DNA of 64,000 bases from Rossellomorea arthrocnemi. Its GTDB lineage: Bacteria > Bacillota > Bacilli > Bacillales > Bacillaceae_B. Positions 42,321 to 51,689 of the stretch are shown here, in pieces. The notes below the pieces were generated by a model. It was given only the letters and a program-made list of their open reading frames with translations, did no database searches and was not told where the DNA came from. Within the stretch, counting starts at the first letter, position 1. Every line of letters begins with the position of its first letter. The DNA is taken from the NCBI RefSeq assembly GCF_904424705.1, contig NZ_CAJGBF010000004.1:124001-188000 (forward strand). Reading direction: 5' to 3'. The translations under genes were made by a program, and so were the position numbers.

Positions 42321-42461
42321 TTAGTTCGTTTTATTATTCTGGTCTTTATTATGCTTATTTCCCTTACTATTGTCTCCGCTTGTGATTTCCGTTGCAAATT
42401 CTGTCGTACCACGTTTAGGTGAATTTTGGTTTTCGCTGCCTTTGTTGTTTTTCTTTGTCAT
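42321..42461 (-). CDS. Short gamma-type SASP-like protein
   Basis: A 46-residue Asn/Lys-rich protein, MTKKNNKGSENQNSPKRG, with TEFATEITSG in the middle resembling the GTEFASET repeat of gamma-type SASP (SspE). Only one repeat is present, whereas typical SspE has two or three, so it is a reduced form or a distant relative. GGAGG stands 7 bases before ATG 42461. It sits beside the sspH gene and both are on the minus strand. Function, if any, would be an amino acid reserve in the spore. Confidence 0.6.
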   Translation of the reverse strand: MTKKNNKGSENQNSPKRGTTEFATEITSGDNSKGNKHNKDQNNKTN

Positions 42462-42631
42462 TCGAAATCCTCCATTTCAGTAAAATCCCTTTTAGTTTTT
42501 GATTAGGAAGGTAATACTATGCAGCTTTTAAGGAATATGTCTTTCTTCCTGTATGTAACAACAAGGATGAATTTTTTTCTCTCCTAAAGGATAATGAAGA
42601 TAGGAATGTTTCTTAAAAGGGGGGAAGGTTG

Positions 42632-44032
42632 ATGGATAAAAAAATGGCAGTAAATCAGAAAGGTATTGGACTACCCGGCAGATGGTTCATAGATGAAGAG
42701 GTATCGAATACTGGTGGCTTTCCTATATTATTTGTTCATGGAATCAATACATCTTCAGATACGTGGATCCAGGAGAATGATATGCTGCAAATCATGCGTG
42801 GAGCCGGTTATCAATCGGTGTTCATCGACTTGCATCCAGACGAAGATATGAAGAGAAATGGTGAGATATTAGCTGAGAAGCTCCGTGAGATGCACGAATA
42901 CTTTAATGAGAAGATTGTGGTTGTAAGTCATAGTAAAGGGGGGATCGATACCCAATCTGCGCTGATTCATTACGGTGCTTCTGACTATGTTAAAAGGGTC
43001 ATCACACTCTCGACTCCCCATCATGGATCAGAGCTTGCAGACCTTGCCTTCAGTAAATGGGCAGGGTGGCTAACGGATGCGTTGAAAAGTAAGACACAGG
43101 CCGTCTTTTCATTGCAGACGGGGTATATGAAAGGTTTCCGGGCAGAAACAGACGGAGATGATCTGGCGGAAAAGATCCCCTTCTTTACCTTGGGCGGTAC
43201 TGGCTGGGGAGGTGCCCACTCTGAATTGTTTTGGGGAGGCTTGTATTTAAGCCGGTTCGGCCAAAGTGACGGGGCTGTGCTGGTGAAAAGCTCTCGGCTG
43301 CCTTATGCCAGAGAAGCAGCGATCGAAGACTGGAATCATACAACGATAAAAAAGGGCAGCGAGGTTTTTCCTTATTTGAAGAATCTTTTCACAGAAGTGG
43401 TGACGGATGTTCCGTATGCAAAGGTGAACGAAATGGCTTTGGATGGGGCAATGTCGGTTCTTCATAGGGGAGGAGACTTTGAAGGAATTAAAGGTGAGAG
43501 TTTTTCCGTTGAGGAAGGGGTTGAGAGTATCACGGTCGACTGGATCAGTGACCAGAACGTTACGGTTTATGAGCTTGTGGCTCCAGACGGTCAAGTATAT
43601 AAGCAATGGAACATGACGGAAGATGCTACAGGCTTTTTCCCTGGTGCCTATCATCACACCATCCTTCTTACACATCCAATTTCAGGACGCTGGGAAGTGA
43701 AGGCCATATCGAGTCAAAGAGAACATTATATGTTAAGCGTTCTATTTCATAAAAAAGGAATGAGTGATGGGGGTTATGTCGAGAGCACTTTGGATGGGAG
43801 TGACCCTTCCATGAAGAAGACAAATACGATCTACCATATCCCGGTGAAGATTGGGAAAAAGCCTTCAACCCTCATAACGACCGAAGATCTGTCATCTCTG
43901 CCGCTGGCCGACTTTGAAGAAGGAATTCACAACATCACCACTGACCTGGAAGGGAAGACGGTGCAGGGAAACGACTTCCAACGAACGGTGGTTCAAACAC
44001 TGTATGTAGATGGAAAGGGTAATATTTATTAA
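42632..44032 (+). CDS. Alpha/beta hydrolase, lipase-like, with C-terminal beta domain
   Basis: A 466-residue protein. FPILFVHGINTSSDTWIQEN (about 31-50) is the oxyanion-loop region, VVSHSKGGIDTQSAL (about 102-116) the nucleophile elbow (Ser in HSKGG), and STPHHGS the usual following turn. The catalytic His may be in NHTTIKKG. Residues about 270-460 form a beta-rich tail typical of secreted lipase accessory parts, yet no signal peptide is present. Substrate unknown; a lipase/esterase of the PGAP1-like or LipA2 type is most likely. ATG 42632 follows AAGGGGGGAAGG. Confidence 0.75.
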   Translation: MDKKMAVNQKGIGLPGRWFIDEEVSNTGGFPILFVHGINTSSDTWIQENDMLQIMRGAGYQSVFIDLHPDEDMKRNGEILAEKLREMHEYFNEKIVVVSHSKGGIDTQSALIHYGASDYVKRVITLSTPHHGSELADLAFSKWAGWLTDALKSKTQAVFSLQTGYMKGFRAETDGDDLAEKIPFFTLGGTGWGGAHSELFWGGLYLSRFGQSDGAVLVKSSRLPYAREAAIEDWNHTTIKKGSEVFPYLKNLFTEVVTDVPYAKVNEMALDGAMSVLHRGGDFEGIKGESFSVEEGVESITVDWISDQNVTVYELVAPDGQVYKQWNMTEDATGFFPGAYHHTILLTHPISGRWEVKAISSQREHYMLSVLFHKKGMSDGGYVESTLDGSDPSMKKTNTIYHIPVKIGKKPSTLITTEDLSSLPLADFEEGIHNITTDLEGKTVQGNDFQRTVVQTLYVDGKGNIY

Positions 44033-44043
44033 TAGAAGAAGTT

Positions 44044-44085
44044 CAAAGGTCCGTCCCTCTGTATTCAGAGGGACGGACCTTTGGA
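44044..44085. terminator. Terminator with inverted GGGACGGACC repeat
   Basis: AAAGGTCCGTCCCTCT (left) pairs with AGAGGGACGGACCTTT (right) around a six-base loop. The arms are the same core as 26703 and 32770 but in the opposite orientation. It lies between convergent genes. Confidence 0.75.
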
Positions 44086-44400
44086 TTATAATGTGTTTAG
44101 GAACTCTGTCACTTGTTCTGGTGATTTGGCGTTGGCGCTGTGCAGATGAGCGATTTTTTCGCCGTTTTTGTAGACCAGCAGGCTTGGTATGCCCATGACG
44201 TCATATTTTTCAGCGATTTCCGGGAGCTCATCCTTATTGATGTCGTACCATTTATATTGGTTGAATTCTTCCATGATTTCATCAATGAACATGTCCATAC
44301 GCCGGCAGTCCGGACACCAGTCTGCATGGAATTTTACGATGACTGGCTCTGTTGATGAGATAAGATCGTCAAAGGTTTCTTTGTTTTTGATTGATTGCAT
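44086..44400 (-). CDS. ydbP: Thioredoxin-like protein (YdbP-like)
   Basis: A 104-residue thioredoxin-fold protein: KFHADWCPDCRRMDMFIDEI (about 23-42) with a WCPDC active site, then MGIPSLLVYKNGEKIAHLHSANAKSPEQV, with cis-Pro in IPSL. The length and WCPDC motif match B. subtilis YdbP. It should reduce disulfides in the cytoplasm. ATG 44400 follows GGAGGTTAGC. It is monocistronic on the minus strand. Confidence 0.85.
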   Translation of the reverse strand: MQSIKNKETFDDLISSTEPVIVKFHADWCPDCRRMDMFIDEIMEEFNQYKWYDINKDELPEIAEKYDVMGIPSLLVYKNGEKIAHLHSANAKSPEQVTEFLNTL

Positions 44401-44524
44401 GATGCTAACCTCCCTTTTCCACTTATTTTATACAAAACCCTGCATGGTTGTAAAACGAATCATTTTTCGTGTGATCTTGTACATGATAATATGAGAGTAC
44501 ATTTTCAAAGAAAAAGGTGACATT

Positions 44525-45565
44525 ATGCAGCCCATTAAAGTTGGTTTAGCAGGATACGGTTTTTCAGGACAAAGCTTTCATCGTCCTTTTCTATCTCACT
44601 TAAAGGAATTTCACATTGAAGCGGTTCTGTCTTCCAATAAAGAAAAAGTGTTGAAAGACGTTGAAGGGACGACCGTCGTGTCATCTCTTGATGACTTGCT
44701 TCAGGAAGATATCGAGTTAGTGGTGATCACAACACCCAATCACCTCCACTATAGTATGATTAAACAATCATTATTAGCCGATAAGCATGTTATTGTAGAG
44801 AAGCCATTTGTAACGAGTAGCAGTGAAGGGAAGGAGCTGTTGGCTCTAGCGAAAGAAAGGGGACTGCATCTCTCTGTTTTCCATAATCGACGCTGGGATG
44901 CCGACTTCTTAACAATCCAGCAATTGCTAAAAGAAGAGACCCTTGGGCAGATTTATACATATGCAGCCCATTTTGACCGCTTCCGTCCTGCCATCAAAGA
45001 CAGGTGGAAGGAAAACAAGATGGAGGGAGCAGGGGTGCTGTTTGATCTCGGTTCTCACTTGTTGGATCAAGCCCTGACCCTGTTCGGGACACCAGAATGG
45101 GTGCAGGCAGACGTCTTTCCGCAACGAAATCCCGAAAAAGCGGAGGATTATTTCCACATCACTCTTGGATATGACGTATTAAGAGTGCAGTTGTATTCAC
45201 GCTCCATCGTACTGGATCCCGGGCCCCGCTATCAGGTACACGGACTCAAAGGCAGCTACGTGAAACATGGAATGGACCGTCAGGAGGAGGATTTAAAGGC
45301 AGGTAGAAATCCTCTTTCTGAAGAATGGGGAATGGAAGACGAAGAAAACTGGGGTACCCTTACGACCATCTCTGGTGATGATATCACATCTGAAATCATT
45401 CCATCTGAGAAAGGGGATTACACTCAATTTTACCTTGGTGTGTATGGGGCTCTAAGAGAAAATAAGCCTCTCCCGGTTGATCCACGTGATGCCTTGCACG
45501 TGATAACATTAATTGAAGCATGTAAAGAAAGTGCAGAAAGTGGACGGGTCATAACGCTGAAATAA
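44525..45565 (+). CDS. Gfo/Idh/MocA oxidoreductase (IolW-like)
   Basis: A 346-residue NAD(P)-dependent dehydrogenase. VGLAGYGFSGQSFHRPFL (6-23) is the cofactor loop, TTPNHLHY and VEKPFVT (about 92-98) are the Gfo hallmarks, and the C-terminal domain has FHNRRWDADFL and DLGSHLLDQAL. It is most like IolW/YdgJ-type scyllo-inositol dehydrogenases, but inositol or sugar specificity is not certain. ATG 44525 follows AAAAGGTG. It ends in a terminator. Confidence 0.8.
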   Translation: MQPIKVGLAGYGFSGQSFHRPFLSHLKEFHIEAVLSSNKEKVLKDVEGTTVVSSLDDLLQEDIELVVITTPNHLHYSMIKQSLLADKHVIVEKPFVTSSSEGKELLALAKERGLHLSVFHNRRWDADFLTIQQLLKEETLGQIYTYAAHFDRFRPAIKDRWKENKMEGAGVLFDLGSHLLDQALTLFGTPEWVQADVFPQRNPEKAEDYFHITLGYDVLRVQLYSRSIVLDPGPRYQVHGLKGSYVKHGMDRQEEDLKAGRNPLSEEWGMEDEENWGTLTTISGDDITSEIIPSEKGDYTQFYLGVYGALRENKPLPVDPRDALHVITLIEACKESAESGRVITLK

Positions 45566-45572
45566 AGAATAT

Positions 45573-45600
45573 GGCTCCCTGCCCTGCGGGGAGCCTTTCC
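45573..45600. terminator. Bidirectional terminator
   Basis: GGCTCCC pairs with GGGAGCC, with TTTCCC following. It separates the IolW-like gene and gerAC. Confidence 0.7.
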
Positions 45601-45605
45601 CATAG

Positions 45606-46712
45606 TTATTCCACCGTACCTGCTTCCAAAACTTGAACCTTTGCATCAACATGAAATTTCACTCGAGGATAAATACTGTCTTCCCATTCCTTGAAATCAA
45701 ATCCGCGTATACCATGCTTTTGAATTTGTCCAATGCCCACAGGATCGATCCCTAATTCCTGAAATTCTTTCAGCATTTTCATACAATTTTCTTCAATATC
45801 ACTTTTCATCTGTTTTTCCACTTTAATCACTTTATCAGGAGTCAATTTCTTCCCGGTATACTCTCGGATGATCCCTTTTAAATTCACTCGTATCGTCACT
45901 TCCACTGGGTCGGAATGATGCTTGACGATGATTTTGTTCTTGGAAATAAGACTTGTCACCGAAGCCTCGACGGACTTTTCTACATGTCCGCTGTTCTTTT
46001 CATTCCCCATTTTGATGACATGACTTCCTTCGGCAAACCTGTCCACAAGCAGCTTGAAGAAAAACATATCTTTGGCAGGGATTTTCTTAATCATCTTATC
46101 ATTATCAAATAGGGCGACCCCTGTAATTGCAACACTTTCATTGGAAAGCTGTTTCAATACCGGAAGATAAGGTGTCTGGCCTTCCTGAAAATAATCATAT
46201 ATGAACATATGAAGGTTGGTTTTGGGTAATTCCCGCCGGTCGATATTATGCTCTATCAGATTGGAGAGGTATGTCCCATTTCCTCTTATCCCATAATTTC
46301 CTTTCAGCAGCTCCCCGGCTTCCCCTTCCGTCACGGTCAAATAGAGCCGGGCACCGACACTGGCATCCCTTTGCAGAGAGTCACCGATATCAATGACTCC
46401 CTTCTTTGCCAACTTCTCTCCGATAAGCACGACATCAAGGCTCCCACGTACAAGGGGCTGCTGGGACCTTCTTTCAAGTTTCTCTAATACTTCCCTGGTA
46501 GAGGATGCTTCCGCAGAAAGGGTCCCATTTTGAATCGATTTATCCGCAACATAGATGGGGAAAAGGGCAGTGCCCTTGATTCTATTCTCCCCTACATAGT
46601 CGTAGGCTTTCCCTGTTTCGATATATAGATCGTCAAGTATTTCCTTCTCGACACATCCTGAGAGAAATAAGGAACACATGAGAAGAGTTATGATCAAGTA
46701 TCGCAGGTTCAT
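45606..46712 (-). CDS. gerAC: Spore germinant receptor lipoprotein, Ger(x)C family
   Basis: A 368-residue lipoprotein: signal peptide with lipobox LFLSGC (Cys20) and a Ger(x)C beta-rich body, with ERRELPKTNLHMFIYDYF and GIDPVGIGQIQ segments. It is the C subunit of a nutrient germinant receptor in the spore inner membrane, encoded downstream of the A and B subunits with overlapping ends (4 bases with gerAB). ATG 46712 overlaps the previous gene, so translation is coupled. Expression would be forespore-specific. Confidence 0.92.
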   Translation of the reverse strand: MNLRYLIITLLMCSLFLSGCVEKEILDDLYIETGKAYDYVGENRIKGTALFPIYVADKSIQNGTLSAEASSTREVLEKLERRSQQPLVRGSLDVVLIGEKLAKKGVIDIGDSLQRDASVGARLYLTVTEGEAGELLKGNYGIRGNGTYLSNLIEHNIDRRELPKTNLHMFIYDYFQEGQTPYLPVLKQLSNESVAITGVALFDNDKMIKKIPAKDMFFFKLLVDRFAEGSHVIKMGNEKNSGHVEKSVEASVTSLISKNKIIVKHHSDPVEVTIRVNLKGIIREYTGKKLTPDKVIKVEKQMKSDIEENCMKMLKEFQELGIDPVGIGQIQKHGIRGFDFKEWEDSIYPRVKFHVDAKVQVLEAGTVE

Positions 46713-47797
46713 TGTTTATGCCTCACTTTCTTCATGATAGTCACAAGTAAAAGAAGGGCAGGTACATAAAAGTAATTAATGTAAAATCCAATTTGCCCTG
46801 ACATATTATTCAGGAAATTCACTTGTTCACGATCTGTGAAAAATGTGAGGGTGCATAAGCAAAGGATGCAGATGATCAATAATGTATGCCTGTGCTTTAA
46901 AGGAGTCATCCGCTTTAAAATCCGACTTGCACACCAAATGGCAATACAGACATTTGGAAGAATGATCAAACACCAATTGGCAATCCCGATATACTCAAAT
47001 CGCTCCACGAATGGCATTTCAACGATCTTCCACATGGAAAGGGTGGCCCATACAGTCTTTTCCAGCTGCTTCTGACTGAAAAATGCGAATGAAGTAATAG
47101 CTAACACCGTGTATAGAGTGGTGGTGGTGAAAAGAGCCCAGTGGGCATACTTTTGGGATTTCCTTGCGTCTTTTACAAAGGGATAAAGAATTAATATGGA
47201 TTCATAGCCCAAATACGTCAGGGACATATTCTTTGTAGAAATCAATAGATCCTTCACCGAATGATCAAAGACAGGTAAGATGTTGCGTAAGTCTGCATAT
47301 TTAAAGGTAAAGGCAAACGTTAATACGAGATAACTTGGAAGGACGATACCAAAGAAGGCTGTACCGGTAATCGTCCGTACTCCCCCGTTTACAATATAAT
47401 AAACAAGTATGAGGAAGAACAAGGAAAAGAAGAATGTGCTTAATCTTGGATACATCCAAACCTGTATTACTTCGATATACGTCCGGATAATTGTGATCAC
47501 AAGCAGACTGAAATAGATGACGAAGAAAAGATTGAAGATCTTTCCGATCCACTTCCCGAATGCCAGGGTGTGAGCAGATACAAGGTCTCCATCTACTTTA
47601 TTTAAAATCTGATACATCATGAACATGATAATATGAGTGAAAATACCTGCAAGAATCACAGAGATCCACCCATCGTATCCGGCATTCATTGAAATGACCC
47701 GCTGAAAACCAAGTACCCCAGCTCCCACTTGAATAGAGTGAATGAGAAAGAATACAAGAAACGGAGATATTTTTCTTCTTTCCGGGATAGTTTGCAT
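46709..47797 (-). CDS. gerAB: Spore germinant receptor permease-like subunit, GerAB family
   Basis: A 362-residue integral membrane protein with about ten hydrophobic segments, of the APC-related GerAB/ArcD/ProY family: HSIQVGAGVLGFQR at the N-terminus, the GYDGWISVIL segment, and LTYLGYESILILYPFV. It is the subunit thought to bind germinants. It lies between gerAA (17 bases upstream) and gerAC (overlap 4 bases). The start at 47797 follows AGGTGAT. Confidence 0.92.
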   Translation of the reverse strand: MQTIPERRKISPFLVFFLIHSIQVGAGVLGFQRVISMNAGYDGWISVILAGIFTHIIMFMMYQILNKVDGDLVSAHTLAFGKWIGKIFNLFFVIYFSLLVITIIRTYIEVIQVWMYPRLSTFFFSLFFLILVYYIVNGGVRTITGTAFFGIVLPSYLVLTFAFTFKYADLRNILPVFDHSVKDLLISTKNMSLTYLGYESILILYPFVKDARKSQKYAHWALFTTTTLYTVLAITSFAFFSQKQLEKTVWATLSMWKIVEMPFVERFEYIGIANWCLIILPNVCIAIWCASRILKRMTPLKHRHTLLIICILCLCTLTFFTDREQVNFLNNMSGQIGFYINYFYVPALLLLVTIMKKVRHKQ

Positions 47798-47814
47798 CTG
47801 ATCACCTCCAACCG

Positions 47815-49320
47815 TTATTCGTCGATATCAAGCTTCTTCTTGCCTTCAGACGGACGGAATCTGAACGGCTTCTTTGTTCGTAAAAATTCCGGACGGCCTG
47901 CTTGTTTATTAAATGGGAATCGAATGAGAGCATCTTTCAGGTCCTTTAACCTTGGGGGGAAAAGAGGCTCTAAAAATGGCCTGCCTAAAGAAGTCAATTG
48001 CAACAGATGCCCCATAAGTAAACAGAAACAGTATACGATTCCTAATAATCCCCATAGTTGAGCAAACAAAATAAATGGAAACCGTAGTAGACGGATCGTA
48101 TTACCCATGCGATAGACAGGTGTGGTAAAGGAAGCCAGAGCAGCAAGCGCCACCAATATAAGCAGGACGTTACTTGTGATTCCAGCTTCAACGGATGCCG
48201 TTCCGATTACGATCCCGCCAACGATACCGATCGTTTGACCGACCTTGGTCGGCAGGCGTGCCCCTGCTTCCCGGAGCAGTTCAATCGTTAACTCAAGAAA
48301 TAATGCCTCGAGTATAGGAGGCAGGGGAATCTCTTGTCTGGACGTAATAAGCGTGGCCATTAAATCTTTCGGTATGAGCTCATAATGATAAGTTAATGCA
48401 GCTACATAGATAGGTGTAATTAAGATGGAAAATCCCACGGCGAATACACGAACGAGACGCAGAAATGAGGATATTGAGAAATTCAAGAAATAATCCTCAT
48501 ATGCATTAAAAAATTCTACGAGAGTGGTTGGTCCTATTAATGCATGAGGAGATCCATCCACTAAGAGCGCGACTTTCCCTTCCACCAAGACGGAAGCGAC
48601 CCGATCAGGCCGTTCGGAATCCAATAATTGTGGGAAAGGGGATTTACTATTATCGGCGATTAGTTGTTCAATGAACGAACTGTCCATGATTTGATCGAAA
48701 TCCAGATCTCGTAATCTCTGGCGGACTGTATTCACATTGGCCTCATCAGCCAATCCATCAATATAGAGTAAAGCCACCCGGGTGTGCGTGAGTTTTCCTA
48801 TGTTGAATTCTTCCACTAGCAATTCTTTTATCGGCAGGCGTTTTCGAAGCAGGTTAAGGTTATCACTGATTGATTCTACAAATGCCTCTTTTGGTCCCAC
48901 AACGCTGAACTCTACTTCCGGTTGAGAAACTTTCCTCCCCATTTCATTCTTAGTAGCGATGAAGGCGAATTTCCGATTGGTCGCGTCCATTGTCAATAAG
49001 GTATATCCGTTATAGAGCTTCTGCTCGATTTGTGTTTCATCTGTAGAAACTTGAATATCCAAAACAGGAACCAATGTTTTCAAATCATCGAAGGAAGAAA
49101 AATCCTTGGAGAGTAATGAAGGGAGGACATCCTCCTGCAGGATTTTCCCGTCAATTAACGTCGTGACGAAGTGCAGGCTGAATTTAACCCCTGTATGGGG
49201 ATTTTGATAATATGCCTGTTTATAATCAGCAGATTTCTCCGCTTCCTTTTTCAAACTTTCATATGATTGCTTTTTCTTGTCCTGATCGTTGTTTTTCTTG
49301 TTCTTAAAGAATGGAAACAT
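47815..49320 (-). CDS. gerAA: Spore germinant receptor GerAA-type subunit
   Basis: A 501-residue protein: a basic N-terminal region (KNKKNNDQDKKKQSYESLKK), a soluble domain (about 60-270) with the GerA family VALLYIDGLADEANV segment, then about five membrane segments around residues 285-450, including LPPILEALFLELTIELLREAG and IGTASVEAGI. It is the A subunit of a GerA-type germinant receptor. It heads the gerAA-AB-AC operon on the minus strand. Confidence 0.93.
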   Translation of the reverse strand: MFPFFKNKKNNDQDKKKQSYESLKKEAEKSADYKQAYYQNPHTGVKFSLHFVTTLIDGKILQEDVLPSLLSKDFSSFDDLKTLVPVLDIQVSTDETQIEQKLYNGYTLLTMDATNRKFAFIATKNEMGRKVSQPEVEFSVVGPKEAFVESISDNLNLLRKRLPIKELLVEEFNIGKLTHTRVALLYIDGLADEANVNTVRQRLRDLDFDQIMDSSFIEQLIADNSKSPFPQLLDSERPDRVASVLVEGKVALLVDGSPHALIGPTTLVEFFNAYEDYFLNFSISSFLRLVRVFAVGFSILITPIYVAALTYHYELIPKDLMATLITSRQEIPLPPILEALFLELTIELLREAGARLPTKVGQTIGIVGGIVIGTASVEAGITSNVLLILVALAALASFTTPVYRMGNTIRLLRFPFILFAQLWGLLGIVYCFCLLMGHLLQLTSLGRPFLEPLFPPRLKDLKDALIRFPFNKQAGRPEFLRTKKPFRFRPSEGKKKLDIDE

Positions 49321-49450
49321 ACTAATCCCTCATGTCCGATGTATGGTCTATTCTGTAGTGTTTCCGAAAAAAGGAGAATTATGAAAAAGGATGGGGATTG
49401 GAGAAAAAAGCGTAATACGCTATTTGAAAAGAGGATTCACTATGATAAAT

Positions 49451-49483
49451 AAAGCCGGAAAGGGAATCCCTTTCCGGCTTTTT
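49451..49483 (-). terminator. Rho-independent terminator of yfiY-like gene
   Basis: AAAGCCGGAAAGGGA pairs with TCCCTTTCCGGCTTT; on the minus strand a T-rich tail follows. It lies between yfiY and gerAA. Confidence 0.8.
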
Positions 49484-49511
49484 AAGGAGCTGTCCCGCTC
49501 CCATATGACGA

Positions 49512-50471
49512 TTATTCTTGTTCTAAGAAATATTTCTCAATATCATCCAGCATTTTATTCGCTGCAATGACGCCGCCTGCTGTATTCCAGATGGCATCGT
49601 CGACTTCATACACCCGCTCCTGTTTAGCTACTTTAAGGTTCTGGAATAGAGGGTCGTTGATCCACTCTTCTGCAAGCTTATTCGCTTCGCCATCTCCTGT
49701 TTCATATGTGAAGTAGAATAAAACATCTCCATCCATTGCCGGGATGCGTTCTTTCGTTACACCCTTTTCAGCAAAGTCGTCTACATCCTGACCTTCAGGA
49801 CGGGCAAATCCTAATTGATCCAGTATCACACCTGAGAATGAATCTTTATGATAAATACGAACATCTCCCGCCATGAAACGAACCATGGAAACTTGTTGAT
49901 TCAGCTTATCTCCAAGCTTGCCTTTAAGGTCTTCAATTCGCTGATCGTATTCGCCCAGAACTTCTTGACCTTTTTCCTCTTTATTCAACGCTTTCGCATA
50001 CAATTCGAAGTTTTCTTTCCAGTCACCGCGAAGAGTTTCAGCCATTACGGTAGGAGCGATATCTTTCAACTGATTGTACTGCTCTTCCTGGCGCATCTTG
50101 TTCCCGATAATCAGGTCCGGCTGAAGTTTCGCAATCGCTTCAACGTTTAATTCACTTTCTGTTCCGACTACTTCTACATCTTTCATTTTATCAGCGATAT
50201 GATCATACCAAGGATCACCTGTCCATGATTGTACGGCGCCAACAGGGGTTACTCCCATAGAGAGAAGAGCTTCTGTGCCTTCGTTTGTAAGGATGACCAC
50301 TTTCTTAGGAGTCCCTTTTATTTCTGTCGTCCCCATTGCATGTTCTACTGTATATGTTTCTTCTTTTGTATCATTTCCTTCTGATTCATCCTTTTCATCT
50401 TTATTCCCGCAGGCAGCAAGAAAAAGAAGAGTAGAGATAAGCAGTAAAGAAAATATGCTTTTTAATTTCAT
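49512..50471 (-). CDS. yfiY: Ferric siderophore-binding lipoprotein (YfiY-like)
   Basis: A 319-residue solute-binding lipoprotein, FecB/periplasmic binding fold. The lipobox is LFLAAC (Cys20), the acidic linker (NKDEKDESEGNDTKEE) follows, then TPKKVVILTNEGTEALLSMG and LQPDLIIGNKMRQEEQY. It resembles YfiY, which binds schizokinen/arthrobactin in B. subtilis. It captures the ferric siderophore outside the membrane and passes it to the divergent permease genes. ATG 50471 follows AGGAGG with 7 nt spacing. A perfect Fur box lies 30 bases upstream. Confidence 0.92.
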   Translation of the reverse strand: MKLKSIFSLLLISTLLFLAACGNKDEKDESEGNDTKEETYTVEHAMGTTEIKGTPKKVVILTNEGTEALLSMGVTPVGAVQSWTGDPWYDHIADKMKDVEVVGTESELNVEAIAKLQPDLIIGNKMRQEEQYNQLKDIAPTVMAETLRGDWKENFELYAKALNKEEKGQEVLGEYDQRIEDLKGKLGDKLNQQVSMVRFMAGDVRIYHKDSFSGVILDQLGFARPEGQDVDDFAEKGVTKERIPAMDGDVLFYFTYETGDGEANKLAEEWINDPLFQNLKVAKQERVYEVDDAIWNTAGGVIAANKMLDDIEKYFLEQE

Positions 50472-50500
50472 ATGTAATCCTCCTGATATGATTTTATCGA

Positions 50501-50515
50501 TGATAATGATTATCA
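50501..50515. promoter_or_regulatory. Fur box (perfect 7-1-7) at yfiY
   Basis: TGATAATGATTATCA matches at all 14 defined positions; it lies 30 bases upstream of the yfiY start. Confidence 0.9.
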
Positions 50516-50564
50516 TTTACACTCATAATAGTAGTTGAGAAGGTTTTCATTGTCAATACCTAAA

Positions 50565-50579
50565 TGATAATGATTTTCA
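50565..50579. promoter_or_regulatory. Fur box between yfiY and yfiZ
   Basis: TGATAATGATTTTCA matches 13 of 14 positions. Placed between the two divergent genes, the two boxes could serve both. Confidence 0.8.
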
Positions 50580-50698
50580 AAGTCATTGACGCTCGTTCCA
50601 TTCTTCTTTAAAATAGGAAGGGAAGACTAGAACGTAATGGTCCAATTTGTTTCCTTTCCTTAAGAATAACCTTTAAGGAATAGAAAGGTTAGCACATA

Positions 50699-51685
50699 AT
50701 GAAAATACAAAAACAACTTTTTATATTTATAGGCACATTCCTTTTTCTTATCTTGTGTATCGGGATCAGTATTGTATACGGATACACGGATACCTCATGG
50801 AGAACAGCTTATGATGCTTTTGCCAACCCAACGGGATCGACTGAGCATATTGTTCTCCAAACGATTCGGTTGCCGAGGGCGCTGATCGCTGCTGCGGTAG
50901 GGGCATCACTTGCGATTTCCGGTGTCCTGATGCAAACATTGACCAAGAATCCACTGGCTTCACCGGGTATATTCGGGATCAATGCTGGCGGAGCCTTCAT
51001 GGTAGTCGTAGCGGTGACGTTATTTGGCGTAACCAATCTTCAATCCTTTACGTGGCTGGCGTTTACAGGTGCTGGTTTAGCCGCCGTCGGTGTATTTGTC
51101 ATCAGCTCAGCGGGGAATAAAGGGTTGACACCGATGAAGCTTACGCTGGCCGGTGCTGCCATTACCGCAATGTTTTCTTCCTTTACTCAAGGATTGCTTG
51201 TCCTTAATGAAGCTGCATTGGAGCAGGTATTATTCTGGCTTGCGGGATCTGTGCAAGGCAGAAGTCTGGAGCTATTAAATGGAGTCTTTCCTTATATAGC
51301 GGTTGGATGGGTCCTTGCTCTTGTCATAGCTGGCAAGATGAACATCCTTTCTATGGGGGAAGATGTGGCGAAAGGGCTTGGGCTGAAAACGTCCTTGATC
51401 AAATTCCTCGCATTGGCGATTGTCGTTCTGTTAGCAGGAGGGTCCGTCGCAGTTGCCGGTCCCATCGGGTTTATCGGGATTGTCATCCCTCATTTGGCAA
51501 GGAAAATCATCGGCGTGGATCATCGGTGGCTGATCCCTTTCTCAGGCTTACTCGGAGCCATATTATTATTAGTCGCTGACATAGGAGCCCGATACATCAT
51601 CATGCCCCAGGAAGTACCGGTTGGTGTCATGACAGCCATAATCGGTGCACCATTCTTCGTGTACGTCGCCAGGAAGGGGTTTTAA
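50699..51685 (+). CDS. yfiZ: Ferric siderophore ABC permease (YfiZ-like, FecCD family)
   Basis: A 328-residue FecCD permease with about ten hydrophobic segments; RLPRALIAAAVGASLAISG (about 59-77) is the standard coupling region, and GPIGFIGIVIPHLARKIIG (about 257-275) the ATPase-contact segment. It forms half of a heterodimeric ferrisiderophore importer with the next gene. The ATG at 50699 follows GAAAGG. The next permease begins 4 bases after its stop. Confidence 0.92.
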   Translation: MKIQKQLFIFIGTFLFLILCIGISIVYGYTDTSWRTAYDAFANPTGSTEHIVLQTIRLPRALIAAAVGASLAISGVLMQTLTKNPLASPGIFGINAGGAFMVVVAVTLFGVTNLQSFTWLAFTGAGLAAVGVFVISSAGNKGLTPMKLTLAGAAITAMFSSFTQGLLVLNEAALEQVLFWLAGSVQGRSLELLNGVFPYIAVGWVLALVIAGKMNILSMGEDVAKGLGLKTSLIKFLALAIVVLLAGGSVAVAGPIGFIGIVIPHLARKIIGVDHRWLIPFSGLLGAILLLVADIGARYIIMPQEVPVGVMTAIIGAPFFVYVARKGF

Positions 51686-51689
51686 ACAA

